A DNA stretch of 64,000 nt from [Clostridium] scindens (GCF_019597925.1 NZ_CP080442.1:3363501-3427500), one strand, 5' to 3'. Positions 1 through 8,721 are shown, counted from the stretch's first letter. Notes: a model not told the origin generated them from the sequence alone. Numbers and translations: made by a program.

Positions 1-346
1 TGACAGCCTCATCAAGACCCGTTTTTTCCTTAAGTACTTCCAGCTTCTCTTCGTATCCTTTGTAATCCAGCGGGTTCCTGGTGGCAAGCCCCTGATCCCA
101 CTCTTCAAACGTGCCTTCATCTGCCACCATCTCTATGCGGCGGTATGCGTGGACACGGAAATATCCTCCACATTTGGGGCAGATATAATAGCCCTTTTTC
201 ACATCCTCCGCAATAATGGCGCTGCCGCATTTATTACATTTGCGCAGAAGCCCTTCCGGAACTACCGGCTTCGCAGCACTCAAAGAAATATAATTTTTCC
301 TGCCAGAAGAAAGTCTGGTCTTTTTAAACATGTTGTCTAATTTCAT
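1..346 (-). CDS. accD: Acetyl-CoA carboxylase carboxyltransferase subunit beta (5' part, cut by window edge)
   Basis: Beta half of the carboxyltransferase that moves CO2 from carboxybiotin to acetyl-CoA to make malonyl-CoA in the cytoplasm. The first 115 residues are present. They hold the N-terminal zinc finger typical of AccD, with Cys37, Cys40, Cys56 and Cys59 (CNKCG and CPKCGG). The ATG at 346 follows an AAAGGTGA ribosome site, and accC ends only 12 nt upstream, so it is the next gene of the fab/acc operon. accA would be expected beyond the edge. The gene is truncated only by the window boundary. Confidence 0.95.
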   Translation of the reverse strand, partial: MKLDNMFKKTRLSSGRKNYISLSAAKPVVPEGLLRKCNKCGSAIIAEDVKKGYYICPKCGGYFRVHAYRRIEMVADEGTFEEWDQGLATRNPLDYKGYEEKLEVLKEKTGLDEAV

Positions 347-358
347 AGAATGTCACCT

Positions 359-1693
359 TTACATTTTCTCAATAAATTCAATGTCAATATCCCCGGAGAG
401 ATAGTCCGGGTGGTTCAGAATCTCATACTGGTAGTCTACGTTGGTATCTATTCCTTCAATAATGATCTCCCCAAGGGCGCTCTGCATCTTGCGGATGGCC
501 TCATTGCGGTTCTTGGCCCATACGATCAGCTTCGCCACCATGGAATCATAGTAAGGCGGGATGGTATAGCCGCTGTAGATCGCCGAGTCGATGCGGATTC
601 CCTTGCCGCCCGGCAGATACATATCCGTTATGGTGCCTGGGGACGGGCGGAATCCCTTTTCCGGGTTCTCCGCGTTAATCCTGCACTCGATGGCGTGGCC
701 GCTCAGATGCACGTCTTCCTGGGCGTAAGATAACTTCTTGCCCGAAGCGATACGTATCTGCTCCTTGATCAGATCGATCCCAGTCACCCATTCCGTCACC
801 GGATGCTCTACCTGGATCCGAGTGTTCATTTCCATAAAATAGAAGTTCCCATTCTTCTCCAGAAGGAATTCTATGGTTCCTGCATTTACATAGCCCGCTG
901 CCTTTGCCGCCTTGACGGCCGCGTCTCCCATCTTCTTACGAAGTTCCTCGGACAGCGCGACGGACGGAGATTCTTCGATCATCTTCTGATGGTTCCGCTG
1001 GATGGAGCAGTCCCGCTCTCCAAGATGGATGACGTTGCCGTAGCTATCCGCCAGAATCTGGAACTCGATATGCCTTGGGTGCTGGACGAAATGCTCGATA
1101 TACATGGTATTGTCGCCAAAGGCCATCTGGGTCTCCTTCTGAGCCGTATTGAAACTCTGCTGGAATTCTTCTGGCGTATTGGCCACACGCATACCTTTGC
1201 CGCCTCCGCCAAGGGCAGCCTTTACGATGACCGGATATCCCACCTCATCCGCGATCCTGGCGCCTTCCTTCGCGTCATAGATTGGCTCCTTGCTTCCGGG
1301 AATCACCGGAACCCCTGCGGCTACCATGGTATTCCTGGCTTCCTGCTTATTTCCAAGCCTTGCGATAACCTTGGAATCCGGACCGATAAAGGTGATGTTG
1401 CACTGCTCGCACAACTCCGCGAATTTTGCATTCTCCGACAGGAACCCAAATCCCGGATGTATGGCATCCGCGCCGGTCACGATGGTCGCGCTGATGATGC
1501 GGTCCATGCTGAGATAACTCTCGCTTGATGGTGCCGGCCCGATGCAGACCGCCTCGTCCGCCAGTTTCGTATGCAGGGCCTCCCGGTCCGCCTCCGAATA
1601 TACCGCTACCGTCTCAATACCCATTTCCCGGCAGGCACGGATGATACGCACCGCAATCTCGCCCCGGTTGGCAATTAATACTTTCTTTATCAT
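359..1693 (-). CDS. accC: Acetyl-CoA carboxylase biotin carboxylase subunit
   Basis: ATP-dependent carboxylation of the biotin carried by AccB, the first half-reaction of malonyl-CoA synthesis. The 444-residue protein has the family's usual length. It starts IKKVLIANRGEIAVRIIR, has the glycine-rich ATP-grasp loop (KAALGGGGKGMR) and the EMNTRIQVEHPVTE motif with the catalytic Glu and Arg. The ATG at 1693 is preferred over the GTG three codons upstream because AGGTGA lies 5 nt before the ATG. It sits 9 nt after fabZ and 12 nt before accD, so it is translated within the fatty-acid operon. Confidence 0.97.
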   Translation of the reverse strand: MIKKVLIANRGEIAVRIIRACREMGIETVAVYSEADREALHTKLADEAVCIGPAPSSESYLSMDRIISATIVTGADAIHPGFGFLSENAKFAELCEQCNITFIGPDSKVIARLGNKQEARNTMVAAGVPVIPGSKEPIYDAKEGARIADEVGYPVIVKAALGGGGKGMRVANTPEEFQQSFNTAQKETQMAFGDNTMYIEHFVQHPRHIEFQILADSYGNVIHLGERDCSIQRNHQKMIEESPSVALSEELRKKMGDAAVKAAKAAGYVNAGTIEFLLEKNGNFYFMEMNTRIQVEHPVTEWVTGIDLIKEQIRIASGKKLSYAQEDVHLSGHAIECRINAENPEKGFRPSPGTITDMYLPGGKGIRIDSAIYSGYTIPPYYDSMVAKLIVWAKNRNEAIRKMQSALGEIIIEGIDTNVDYQYEILNHPDYLSGDIDIEFIEKM

Positions 1694-1702
1694 GCATCTC
1701 AC

Positions 1703-2131
1703 CTATCCAATCATAAATGTCAACTCTGCGCTTACGACCGTCTTGCCGTCCACGCTTGCTATTGCCTCGCCCACGCCCACAGGGCCTTTCTGCTTGATGA
1801 TCTTCGTCTCCAGGCGAACCTTGTCGCCAGGCACGATCTTTCCCTTGAACTTGCACTTGTTGATGCCGCCGAAATAGGCGATCTTTCCCTTGTTCGCCTC
1901 CATGCTCAAGATGGCGACCGCGCCCACCTGCGCCAGCGCCTCCACCGTCAGCACGCCCGGCATCACCGGCTCCTGCGGGAAATGGCCCGCGAAGAACTCC
2001 TCGCGGTATGATACGCATTTATACCCCACGGCATACTGCCCCGGCTCGTAGTCCTCGATGTAGTCGATGAGAAGGAACGGGTGGCGATGGGGGATGATCT
2101 GCTTGATCTGGTTGATATCTAAATGGTTCAT
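1703..2131 (-). CDS. fabZ: (3R)-hydroxyacyl-ACP dehydratase
   Basis: Removes water from 3-hydroxyacyl-ACP to give trans-2-enoyl-ACP in the elongation cycle. The protein has 142 residues, the normal hot-dog-fold length. PHRHPFLLID is near the N terminus, and the catalytic pair is His50 (AGHFPQEPVMPG) and Glu64 (VEALAQ). The start is supported by AAGGAGG 5 nt before ATG. It lies between accB and accC, which is a common Firmicute order. The 125-nt gap before it holds a large palindrome, so its translation may be partly uncoupled from accB. Confidence 0.97.
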   Translation of the reverse strand: MNHLDINQIKQIIPHRHPFLLIDYIEDYEPGQYAVGYKCVSYREEFFAGHFPQEPVMPGVLTVEALAQVGAVAILSMEANKGKIAYFGGINKCKFKGKIVPGDKVRLETKIIKQKGPVGVGEAIASVDGKTVVSAELTFMIG

Positions 2132-2153
2132 ATTGCCTCCTTAATAAATACGC

Positions 2154-2224
2154 ACGTAACATTTTTCACTTTGACACGTGACATTTTTCAAAAGTGTTAC
2201 GTGTCAAAGTGAAAAATGTTACGT
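2154..2224. repeat. 71-bp near-perfect palindrome, copy 1 (inside fab operon)
   Basis: Centred on base 2189, the two 35-nt arms pair at all but two positions. Each arm contains two copies of a module close to CACGTAACAYTTTTCA. The same architecture, again with a single central C, recurs at 8020-8098. It lies in the accB-fabZ gap, so the operon mRNA would carry a very long hairpin. It could be a mobile palindromic repeat, an mRNA processing or stability site, or both. No T-tract follows, so it is not an ordinary terminator. Confidence 0.9.
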
Positions 2225-2256
2225 GTCAATTTGCAAAACTGGTGCGTCAAATTGAT

Positions 2257-2745
2257 TTATCCAATGCGAAACAGCGGCTGGCCGTATTCTACCGCTTGCC
2301 CGTTCTCGACGAAAATCTCCGCAATTGTTCCGTCATAGTCGCTTTCGATTTCGTTCATCAGCTTCATGGCTTCTACGATTGCGAGGGTCTGGCCTTTTTT
2401 CACGGTATCGCCTACGGATACGAATGGATCCGCGTCTTCGGACGGCGCTGCATAGAAGGTGCCGACCAGCGGGGATTCCACAATGTTTCCTTCTGGCTTT
2501 TGGCCGGCATCCGTATTTCCTGCCGTAACTATGCCTGCCGGGGAATGATCCATGGCAGGTGCATTCGCGCCAAAGATGCCTGCCGGAGGGATTTCTGTTC
2601 CCCCTGGCACTGCGGATATTACCTGTACTTTTCCTTGTTTCTTGGTAAGATGAATCTTCACGTCATCTTCTTCATATTTCAATCCGGTCAGTTCTGACTC
2701 TGATACGGCATCGATTATTTTGATAAGATTCTCAATTTCCATCAT
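2257..2745 (-). CDS. accB: Biotin carboxyl carrier protein of acetyl-CoA carboxylase
   Basis: Carries carboxybiotin between AccC and AccA/AccD. The 162-residue product has an N-terminal helical part, a Pro/Ala/Gly-rich linker (about residues 45-85) and a C-terminal biotinyl domain. Its EAMKLMNE motif puts the biotinylated lysine at Lys128. ATG 2745 is chosen because AAAGGA lies 7 nt upstream. The frame extends 8 codons further, but that start overlaps the end of fabF and lacks a ribosome site. An adjacent second ATG (2742) cannot be excluded. Confidence 0.95.
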   Translation of the reverse strand: MMEIENLIKIIDAVSESELTGLKYEEDDVKIHLTKKQGKVQVISAVPGGTEIPPAGIFGANAPAMDHSPAGIVTAGNTDAGQKPEGNIVESPLVGTFYAAPSEDADPFVSVGDTVKKGQTLAIVEAMKLMNEIESDYDGTIAEIFVENGQAVEYGQPLFRIG

Positions 2746-2771
2746 ATTCAAGTCCTTTCTAACCTTCATTT

Positions 2772-4010
2772 CTAGGCTTCATATTTCTTAACCAGCAGGG
2801 TTGCGTTGTGTCCGCCAAATCCCAGGGAATTGGTCAGGACATAGTTCACATCCTTTACCACTGGCGCGCCAATGGCATAGTTCAGGTCGCATTCTTCGTC
2901 TGCTACTTCACTGCCTACGGTCTGGTGGATGAATCCCTCCTGGATGGTCTTGACGCAGGTAATGAATTCCACTCCGCCTGCAGCTCCCAGCAGATGCCCG
3001 ATCATGGATTTCGTGGAGTTGACCACCACGTCCTTGGCTGCTTCTCCAAGGGCGATCTTGATCGCTCTGGTCTCGTACAGGTCATTGTGATGGGTACTGG
3101 TTCCGTGGGCGTTGATATAGTCTACCTGGGAAGGCTTTATTTGGCCTTCTTCTATGGCAAGGGACATGGCTTTGGCCGCCCCGCTTCCATCTTCCGCAGG
3201 GGAGGTGATGTGGTAGGCATCTCCCGTTGCCCCGTAGCCTGCCAATTCCGCATATATTTTTGCGCCTCTGGCCTTTGCGTGTTCTAGTTCTTCCAATACC
3301 ACCACGCCAGCGCCTTCGCCCAATACGAAGCCGTTCCTGTCCTTGTCAAATGGGATGGAGGCCCGCTTCGGATCCTGGCTGGCGGATAATGCGGTCAGGC
3401 TTGTGAATCCGGCCACTCCGGTAGGGCAGATGCAGCTTTCCGTTCCGCCTGCCACCATGATATCCGCATCTCCATACTGAATAGCGCGGAATGCGTCACC
3501 AATACAGTTCGTACCGGATGCGCATGCGGTCACCACATTGGTGCATTTCCCCTTGAATCCCAGCTGGATGGAAATGTTTCCGGCTGCCATGTTGGATATC
3601 ATCAGAGGCACCATCAGCGGGTTGACGCGGGAAGGGCCCTTGGTCAGAATCTTCTCGTATTCCCGCTCCACCGTCTGCAGGCTTCCGATTCCAGAGCCCA
3701 CGATCACTCCTGCACGGAATGCGTCTTCCTTTTCAATCTCAAGTCCGGCGTCTTCATAAGCTTCCTTTGCGGCAGCCACCGCATACTGGGAAAATAATTC
3801 CATCCGCTTTGCCGCTTTGAAGTCCATCCGCTCTTTTGCCACGAAGTCTTTGACCTCTGCTGCCAGTTTTACTTTATAATCTGTGGTATCGAATCTGGTA
3901 ATCTCTCCGATTCCAACTTTTCCTTCTTTGATCCCATTCCAGAACTCTTCCACCGAATTGCCAATCGGCGTAATTGCTCCAAGTCCGGTTACAACAACTC
4001 TTCTTTTCAT
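2772..4010 (-). CDS. fabF: 3-oxoacyl-ACP synthase II
   Basis: Condensing enzyme that elongates acyl-ACP with malonyl-ACP. At 412 residues it has full thiolase-fold length. The Cys-His-His triad is visible as Cys163 (TACASGTNC), His302 (NAHGTST) and His339 (KSMIGHLLGAAG). It begins 13 nt after the fabG stop and is followed by accB. FabF also sets the response to temperature and is the usual target of platensimycin and cerulenin. Nothing in the sequence looks abnormal. Confidence 0.97.
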   Translation of the reverse strand: MKRRVVVTGLGAITPIGNSVEEFWNGIKEGKVGIGEITRFDTTDYKVKLAAEVKDFVAKERMDFKAAKRMELFSQYAVAAAKEAYEDAGLEIEKEDAFRAGVIVGSGIGSLQTVEREYEKILTKGPSRVNPLMVPLMISNMAAGNISIQLGFKGKCTNVVTACASGTNCIGDAFRAIQYGDADIMVAGGTESCICPTGVAGFTSLTALSASQDPKRASIPFDKDRNGFVLGEGAGVVVLEELEHAKARGAKIYAELAGYGATGDAYHITSPAEDGSGAAKAMSLAIEEGQIKPSQVDYINAHGTSTHHNDLYETRAIKIALGEAAKDVVVNSTKSMIGHLLGAAGGVEFITCVKTIQEGFIHQTVGSEVADEECDLNYAIGAPVVKDVNYVLTNSLGFGGHNATLLVKKYEA

Positions 4011-4023
4011 ACCTGTGTCTCCT

Positions 4024-4764
4024 TTACATTGCCATGCCGCCGTCTACGTGAAGCACCTGTCCTGTGATATAGCTTGCATCTTCCGATGCCAGGAATGCCA
4101 CTGCCTGCGCTACCTGCTCAGGCTTTCCGAATGTTCCAAGAGGAATCTGGCTTACGCAGGCCTCTTTTACCTTATCCGGAAGTACTTCCGTCATGTCCGT
4201 GTCAATGAATCCCGGCGCGATGGCATTTACCGTAATGCCACGGGAAGCCAGTTCCCTGGCAGCCGCTTTGGTAAGGCCGATTACGCCGGCCTTGGATGCA
4301 GCATAGTTTGCCTGGCCCGCATTTCCGCTTACGCCCACGACGGAGGACATGTTGATGATGCGCCCGCTTCTTTGTCTGAGCATCTGGCGGGACGCAAAAC
4401 GGATGGTGTTAAACGCGCCTTTTAAGTTGGTGTCAATCACTTGGTCGAAATCCTCCTCCGACATCTTCATCAGAAGGCCATCCCTCGTAATTCCCGCATT
4501 GTTAACCAGGATATCAATGCTTCCATAAGTCTTGATAACCTCCTGGATAAATGACTCGCATTTCCCATAATCGGAAATATTGCACTGGTATACTGCGGCC
4601 TTTCCCTGCGCGCCTTCAATCTCTGCCTTCACTTCTTCTGCCTTGTCTTTGGAGCCATTATAGTTAATGATAACGGTCGCCCCCATAGAGGCAAGCTTAC
4701 ATGCGATCGCTTTTCCAATCCCCCGGGAAGCCCCTGTTATCACTGCCACTTTTCCTTCTAACAT
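4024..4764 (-). CDS. fabG: 3-oxoacyl-ACP reductase
   Basis: NADPH-dependent reduction of 3-oxoacyl-ACP to (3R)-hydroxyacyl-ACP. A classical 246-residue SDR: cofactor motif TGASRGIGKA at residues 10-19, NNAG at 88-91, and catalytic Ser about 140-141, Tyr154 and Lys158 (YAASK). The last 7 nt of fabD overlap its start, which implies translational coupling. Its place between fabD and fabF identifies it as the fatty-acid reductase rather than one of the many other SDRs. Confidence 0.97.
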   Translation of the reverse strand: MLEGKVAVITGASRGIGKAIACKLASMGATVIINYNGSKDKAEEVKAEIEGAQGKAAVYQCNISDYGKCESFIQEVIKTYGSIDILVNNAGITRDGLLMKMSEEDFDQVIDTNLKGAFNTIRFASRQMLRQRSGRIINMSSVVGVSGNAGQANYAASKAGVIGLTKAAARELASRGITVNAIAPGFIDTDMTEVLPDKVKEACVSQIPLGTFGKPEQVAQAVAFLASEDASYITGQVLHVDGGMAM

Positions 4765-5678
4765 AATTCACCTACTACTTTCTCTATATCCTCCCATGCG
4801 GAAATGTTATAGACTTTCACATCACGGTTAATTTTCTTCATAAATCCTGCCAGCGTGCGGCCTGGCCCTATTTCCACAAAGGTGTCCACGCCATCTGCGA
4901 TCATGTTCTCCATGCTCTGCATCCAGCGCACCGGAGAACTGACCTGTTCTGCCAGAAGTTCCCGGGTCGCGGAAATGTCGTCTACTTTCTCAGCCGTCAC
5001 ATTCGTTACATACGGAATCTGAAGCGTATGTAATGCAGTATTCTTAAGTTCTTCCGCCAGTTCTTCTCCGGCCTTCTTAAGAAGCGGGGAATGAAATGGC
5101 CCGCTGACATTCAGCATGATCGCGCGTTTTGCGCCTGCTTCTTTCAACTTCTCTGCCGCTATGCCAACCGCCTCTGTGCGGCCTGTGATTACAATCTGGC
5201 CCGGGCAGTTATAATTCGCAATGGTCACGCCGTCGATCGTTTCAATTACCTTTTCAATGGCTGACGCATCCATTGCCATCACCGCGCACATGGCTCCCTC
5301 GCCTGCTGGCACGGTATTTTGCATCAGGATGCCTCTCTTTCGCACCAGCCGAATGGCATCCATATCGTCCATCCCGCCTGCGGCCGCAATCGCGCAGTAC
5401 TCGCCAAGGCTGAGTCCTGCCGTGATATCCGGCTTAAGCCCTTTGTCTTCTGCGACCCTCGTCATGGCAAGGCAGGTGGTGACCAGTGCTGCCTGCGTAT
5501 ATTCTGTAACGTCAAGCTTATCATTTTCCTCAAAGCAGAGCGCCTTCATATCCAGTTGAAGGACTTCCCCCGCCTTGTCAAACATCTTGCCGGCAATCGC
5601 GCTGTTCTCATAAAAATCCGCGCCCATGCCGGCTTTCTGGGCGCCCTGGCCCGGATAGATAAATGCGATCTTACTCAT
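4758..5678 (-). CDS. fabD: Malonyl-CoA:ACP transacylase
   Basis: Transfers malonate from CoA to the ACP phosphopantetheine. The 306-residue protein begins with the characteristic FIYPGQGAQKAGMG. It holds the nucleophile Ser90 in GLSLGEYCA and the catalytic His in NVSGPFHSPLL. It overlaps fabK by 8 nt and fabG by 7 nt, so three successive proteins of the pathway are translationally coupled. Confidence 0.97.
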   Translation of the reverse strand: MSKIAFIYPGQGAQKAGMGADFYENSAIAGKMFDKAGEVLQLDMKALCFEENDKLDVTEYTQAALVTTCLAMTRVAEDKGLKPDITAGLSLGEYCAIAAAGGMDDMDAIRLVRKRGILMQNTVPAGEGAMCAVMAMDASAIEKVIETIDGVTIANYNCPGQIVITGRTEAVGIAAEKLKEAGAKRAIMLNVSGPFHSPLLKKAGEELAEELKNTALHTLQIPYVTNVTAEKVDDISATRELLAEQVSSPVRWMQSMENMIADGVDTFVEIGPGRTLAGFMKKINRDVKVYNISAWEDIEKVVGELC

Positions 5679-6609
5679 AAAAACCTGCTCCTTTAATCAT
5701 TGCATCCGTCTCTTCCACTAATTTGCCAATCAGTTCCTTACAGGACATTCTTTCCTTAACCATGCCTGCAATCTGCCCTGCCATCACGCTTCCGTTCTTC
5801 ACGTCACCGTCCACGACGGCCTTGCGAAGTCCGCCAAGCGTAAGATGTTCTAATTCTTCAAAGCTTGCGCCCTTATTTTCAAGTTCCATATATTTCTTCG
5901 TCATTTCATTGCGAAGGGCACGGACCGGATGTCCTGTGGTTCTTCCTGTTACTCTGGAATCAATATCCTTCGCCTTTATAATTCGTTCTTTGTAGTTGTC
6001 ATGAACCTGTGATTCATCTGTTACTACGAAATGGGTGCCCATCTGCACTCCCTTTGCGCCCAGCATGAATGCCGCCGCAATTCCGCGTCCATCCGCGATC
6101 CCGCCTGCGGCGATCACCGGAATGCTTACCGCGTCCACGATCTGCGGTACCAGTACCATGGTGGTATTCTCACCAATATGCCCGCCTGCCTCGCAGCCTT
6201 CCGCTACAAGAGCATCTGCTCCGCAGCGCTCCATACGTTTGGCGAGGGCGACAGAAGCAACCACGGGAATCACTTTTACTCCCGCATCTTTCCACATTTT
6301 CATGTATTTCTCAGGATTGCCGGCTCCGGTCGTCACCACTTTGACGCCTTCTTCTACGATAACCTTTGCCACCTCATCCGCGTAAGGACTCATAAGCATG
6401 ATGTTTACGCCAAATGGCTTATCTGTCAGCTTCTTTGCTTCACGAACCTGCTCTCTTACCCAGTCAGCAGGCGCGCTCGCCGCGCCGATAAGGCCAAGGC
6501 CGCCAGCGTTTGATACGCCTGCCGCCAGATGATATTCGGCAACCCATGCCATGCCGCCCTGAATGATCGGATATTCGATTCCTAATAATTTGGTTACTTC
6601 TGTCTGCAT
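5671..6609 (-). CDS. fabK: Enoyl-ACP reductase II (flavoprotein)
   Basis: FMN-dependent NAD(P)H reductase for the last step of each elongation round. The 312-residue product belongs to the nitronate monooxygenase/FabK TIM-barrel family. It shows GIEYPIIQGGMAWV at the N terminus, the VAEGCEAGGHIGE motif, and VPVIAAGGIADGRG followed by GAKGVQMGTHF for FMN phosphate binding. No FabI is present in the operon, so the organism should be naturally insensitive to triclosan at this step (inference from the family). Confidence 0.96.
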   Translation of the reverse strand: MQTEVTKLLGIEYPIIQGGMAWVAEYHLAAGVSNAGGLGLIGAASAPADWVREQVREAKKLTDKPFGVNIMLMSPYADEVAKVIVEEGVKVVTTGAGNPEKYMKMWKDAGVKVIPVVASVALAKRMERCGADALVAEGCEAGGHIGENTTMVLVPQIVDAVSIPVIAAGGIADGRGIAAAFMLGAKGVQMGTHFVVTDESQVHDNYKERIIKAKDIDSRVTGRTTGHPVRALRNEMTKKYMELENKGASFEELEHLTLGGLRKAVVDGDVKNGSVMAGQIAGMVKERMSCKELIGKLVEETDAMIKGAGFYE

Positions 6610-6631
6610 ATTTAAAACCCCGCTTCTTTTC

Positions 6632-6859
6632 TTATTCTTTGTGATTGTTGATGTATTTGATAACGTCTCCTACTGTCGCAATCTGTTCCAGATCTTCCGT
6701 CGGAATCTCGATTCCAAATTCTTCTTCCAACGCCATGACTAATTCAAACAAGTCCAGGGAATCTGCGCCCAGATCATCTTTAAAGGAAGATTCCTCTGTA
6801 ATTGTCGCTGCGTCTACTCCTAAATTTTCTGCTACCATTTCTTTGATTTTGTCTAACAT
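6632..6859 (-). CDS. acpP: Acyl carrier protein
   Basis: Acidic 75-residue carrier for growing acyl chains. The 4'-phosphopantetheine attachment site is Ser34 in DDLGADSLDLFEL. It lies between fabH and fabK, and its length, charge and motif are canonical. The ATG at 6859 follows an AAAAGGAGAA ribosome site, consistent with the high expression expected for ACP. Confidence 0.97.
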   Translation of the reverse strand: MLDKIKEMVAENLGVDAATITEESSFKDDLGADSLDLFELVMALEEEFGIEIPTEDLEQIATVGDVIKYINNHKE

Positions 6860-6917
6860 ACTATTTGTTCTCCTTTTTCAATGCTTAATTCATATATATA
6901 AACTGGCATTTGCCAAT

Positions 6918-7904
6918 TTATTTCCAGTCAAGAATGCTTGCGCCCCAGGTAAGCCCCGCGCCGAATCCTGCCATCACGATCTTCTGGCCTGACTTCAGGA
7001 TTCCTTTTCGATTCAATTCATCCAGAAGGATCGGTATGCTGGCGGATGAGGTATTGCCGTATTCTCGAAGATTCATGGGGAACTTCTCAATCGGCTCCTT
7101 CAGCCGTTTTGCCACGGCTTCCACGATTCTTTGGTTGGCCTGGTGAAGAATGTAGTAATCCACATCCTCCTGCTCTATTTCATTTGCTTCCAGCACTTCC
7201 CGGATGACTTCCGGCACCTTCTTGACGGCGAACTTGAATACCGCCTGGCCATCCATCTGCATAAAATGCTCATCGTCTACCATTTCTTCCAGATTGATCT
7301 CAGAAGTCAGGCCATTGCCCTGATATCTGCTCTTGCAAGTAAGCGCGTCTCCCTTGCTCCCTTCCGAATGGGTCACCGGAAGATAATATCTGTCCTCCCC
7401 CGCCTTTACTACGGCGGCTCCGGCTCCGTCTCCAAACAGGATGCAGGTTCCCCGGTCCTTCCAGTTGGTCAGGTTGGACAGGCTCTCGCTTCCAATCACC
7501 AGCGCAGTCTTATATACCCCGCCTGCGAGATAGGCCGTTGCCGTATTATAAGCAAGCACGAACCCCGTGCATGCCGCCCCGCCCAGGTCAAAGCAGGTAG
7601 CGTGGATGGCGCCCAGTTCTTTTTGCACCTGGCATGCGGTACAAGGGAGAACCACATTCGATGAAATGGTCGCCACCAGAATCAGATCCACCTCCTCCGG
7701 GGAGATGCCCGCATTCTCAAGCGCCCGGCGCCCGGCCTGCACAGCCATGGATACCGTCGTCTCCTCTGTAATGATGTGCCGCTTCGCGACCCCGGTCCGC
7801 TCCTGTATCCATTCGTCGCTAGTCTCCACCAGTTTGGCAATATCGTTGTTGTCCATTATGTACGATGGCGTACATGCCCCCGTGCCATATATTATTCCAG
7901 TCAT
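6918..7904 (-). CDS. fabH: 3-oxoacyl-ACP synthase III (initiating condensing enzyme)
   Basis: Condenses acetyl-CoA (or a branched primer) with malonyl-ACP to start fatty-acid synthesis. The 328-residue product has the Cys-His-Asn triad Cys112 (GGAACTGFVLAY), His254 (ILHQANQRI) and Asn284 (YGNTSSASI). It is the first gene of the fab/acc operon and is preceded by AGAGGA and by the promoter/operator region at 7938-7999. No MarR-type fabT gene is next to it in the window, although FabT-like operators are. Confidence 0.97.
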   Translation of the reverse strand: MTGIIYGTGACTPSYIMDNNDIAKLVETSDEWIQERTGVAKRHIITEETTVSMAVQAGRRALENAGISPEEVDLILVATISSNVVLPCTACQVQKELGAIHATCFDLGGAACTGFVLAYNTATAYLAGGVYKTALVIGSESLSNLTNWKDRGTCILFGDGAGAAVVKAGEDRYYLPVTHSEGSKGDALTCKSRYQGNGLTSEINLEEMVDDEHFMQMDGQAVFKFAVKKVPEVIREVLEANEIEQEDVDYYILHQANQRIVEAVAKRLKEPIEKFPMNLREYGNTSSASIPILLDELNRKGILKSGQKIVMAGFGAGLTWGASILDWK

Positions 7905-7937
7905 ATGAGTTCCTCTGATTTATTTTGATTGTAGATT

Positions 7938-7999
7938 ATTTTGACTTTCAAAGTATATAGCCATTCTTTTCGTTTGTCAAGTACTTTGATCATCAAAAT
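7938..7999 (-). promoter_or_regulatory. fab operon promoter with two FabT-like operators
   Basis: On the minus strand the -35 TTGACA (7975-7980) and -10 TATACT (7952-7957) are separated by exactly 17 nt. Two 17-nt sites resemble the published FabT consensus ANTTTGATTATCAAATT. One is ATTTTGATGATCAAAGT just upstream of the -35 (7983-7999). The other is ACTTTGAAAGTCAAAAT overlapping the -10 (7938-7954). This arrangement implies repression of the whole operon by a MarR-family FabT-like protein bound to long-chain acyl-ACP. That control is inferred from the sites. Confidence 0.85.
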
Positions 8000-8019
8000 A
8001 TTTCGACAAATAAATAACA

Positions 8020-8098
8020 GGACACGTAACACTTTTCACTTTTGCACGTAACATTTTTCAAAAATGTTACGTGCAAAAGTGAAAAGTGTTACGTGTCC
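8020..8098. repeat. 79-bp perfect palindrome, copy 2 (fabH-lepB gap)
   Basis: Arms of 39 nt pair without mismatch around a single central C at 8059. Like copy 1 at 2154-2224, each arm holds two CACGTAACAYTTTTCA-like modules, and only the joining bases differ (CTTTTG here, CTTTGA there). It lies between the fab promoter and the divergent lepB promoter, outside any gene. Confidence 0.92.
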
Positions 8099-8101
8099 AA
8101 A

Positions 8102-8130
8102 TTGACATTCCCCCACCTATATTATATATT
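8102..8130 (+). promoter_or_regulatory. Promoter of lepB
   Basis: TTGACA (8102-8107), a 17-nt spacer and TATATT (8125-8130) fit a sigma-A promoter, 45 nt before the lepB start codon. It begins 4 nt after the palindrome at 8020-8098. Confidence 0.75.
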
Positions 8131-8175
8131 TAAACCACAATCACTCAACTCAATCATTGAAAAGGAGTTTGCGCC

Positions 8176-8703
8176 ATGAATGAAAAGAACCGTAAATTTC
8201 TCACAGAAATCCTGGATATCACAAAAATATTCTTCACTGCCCTTGCAATTGCCATCACCGTAAATACTTGTCTTATCGCCAATGCCAGCGTACCCACCGG
8301 TTCTATGGAGACCACTGTTATGACCGGAGACCGGATTATCATCAATCGCCTTTCCTACAAGTTTGACAGTCCTAAACGCGGTGATATTGTCAGTTTTATC
8401 TTACCAGATGACGGGACCAGCCAGTATCTGAAGCGTATTATCGGACTTCCCGGGGAGACTATTAAGGGAAAGGACGGCGTCGTATATATTGATGGCGCGC
8501 CTCTTGATCCGGACTATACGGATCAGGTAATCAATGAGGACTTTGGACCTTTTACCGTCCCCGAAGGCTGCTACTTTATGATGGGCGATAACCGCAATAA
8601 TTCCTGGGATTCCCGCTTCTGGAAGAACAAATATGTAAGCCTTGATGCCATTATTGGAAAGGCCGAATTCTGTTACTTTCCACATCCCCGCATCCTGGAG
8701 TAG
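8176..8703 (+). CDS. lepB: Signal peptidase I
   Basis: Membrane-anchored serine/lysine protease that removes signal peptides from exported proteins at the outer face of the membrane. The 175-residue product has one N-terminal membrane segment (about 16-36). The nucleophile is Ser43 in VPTGSMETT, and the general base is Lys86 in YLKRIIGLPGE. The C-terminal box is GDNRNNSWDSR. It is the short Gram-positive form. AAAGGAG precedes ATG 8176. It faces away from the fab operon and appears to be a single-gene unit. Confidence 0.96.
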   Translation: MNEKNRKFLTEILDITKIFFTALAIAITVNTCLIANASVPTGSMETTVMTGDRIIINRLSYKFDSPKRGDIVSFILPDDGTSQYLKRIIGLPGETIKGKDGVVYIDGAPLDPDYTDQVINEDFGPFTVPEGCYFMMGDNRNNSWDSRFWKNKYVSLDAIIGKAEFCYFPHPRILE

Positions 8704-8721
8704 TATGCAAATGGAAAAAAT

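Noticed and set aside
803..1528. Long rightward frame inside accC
   Set aside because: Shadow of a strongly conserved gene on the other strand; no homology or ribosome site.
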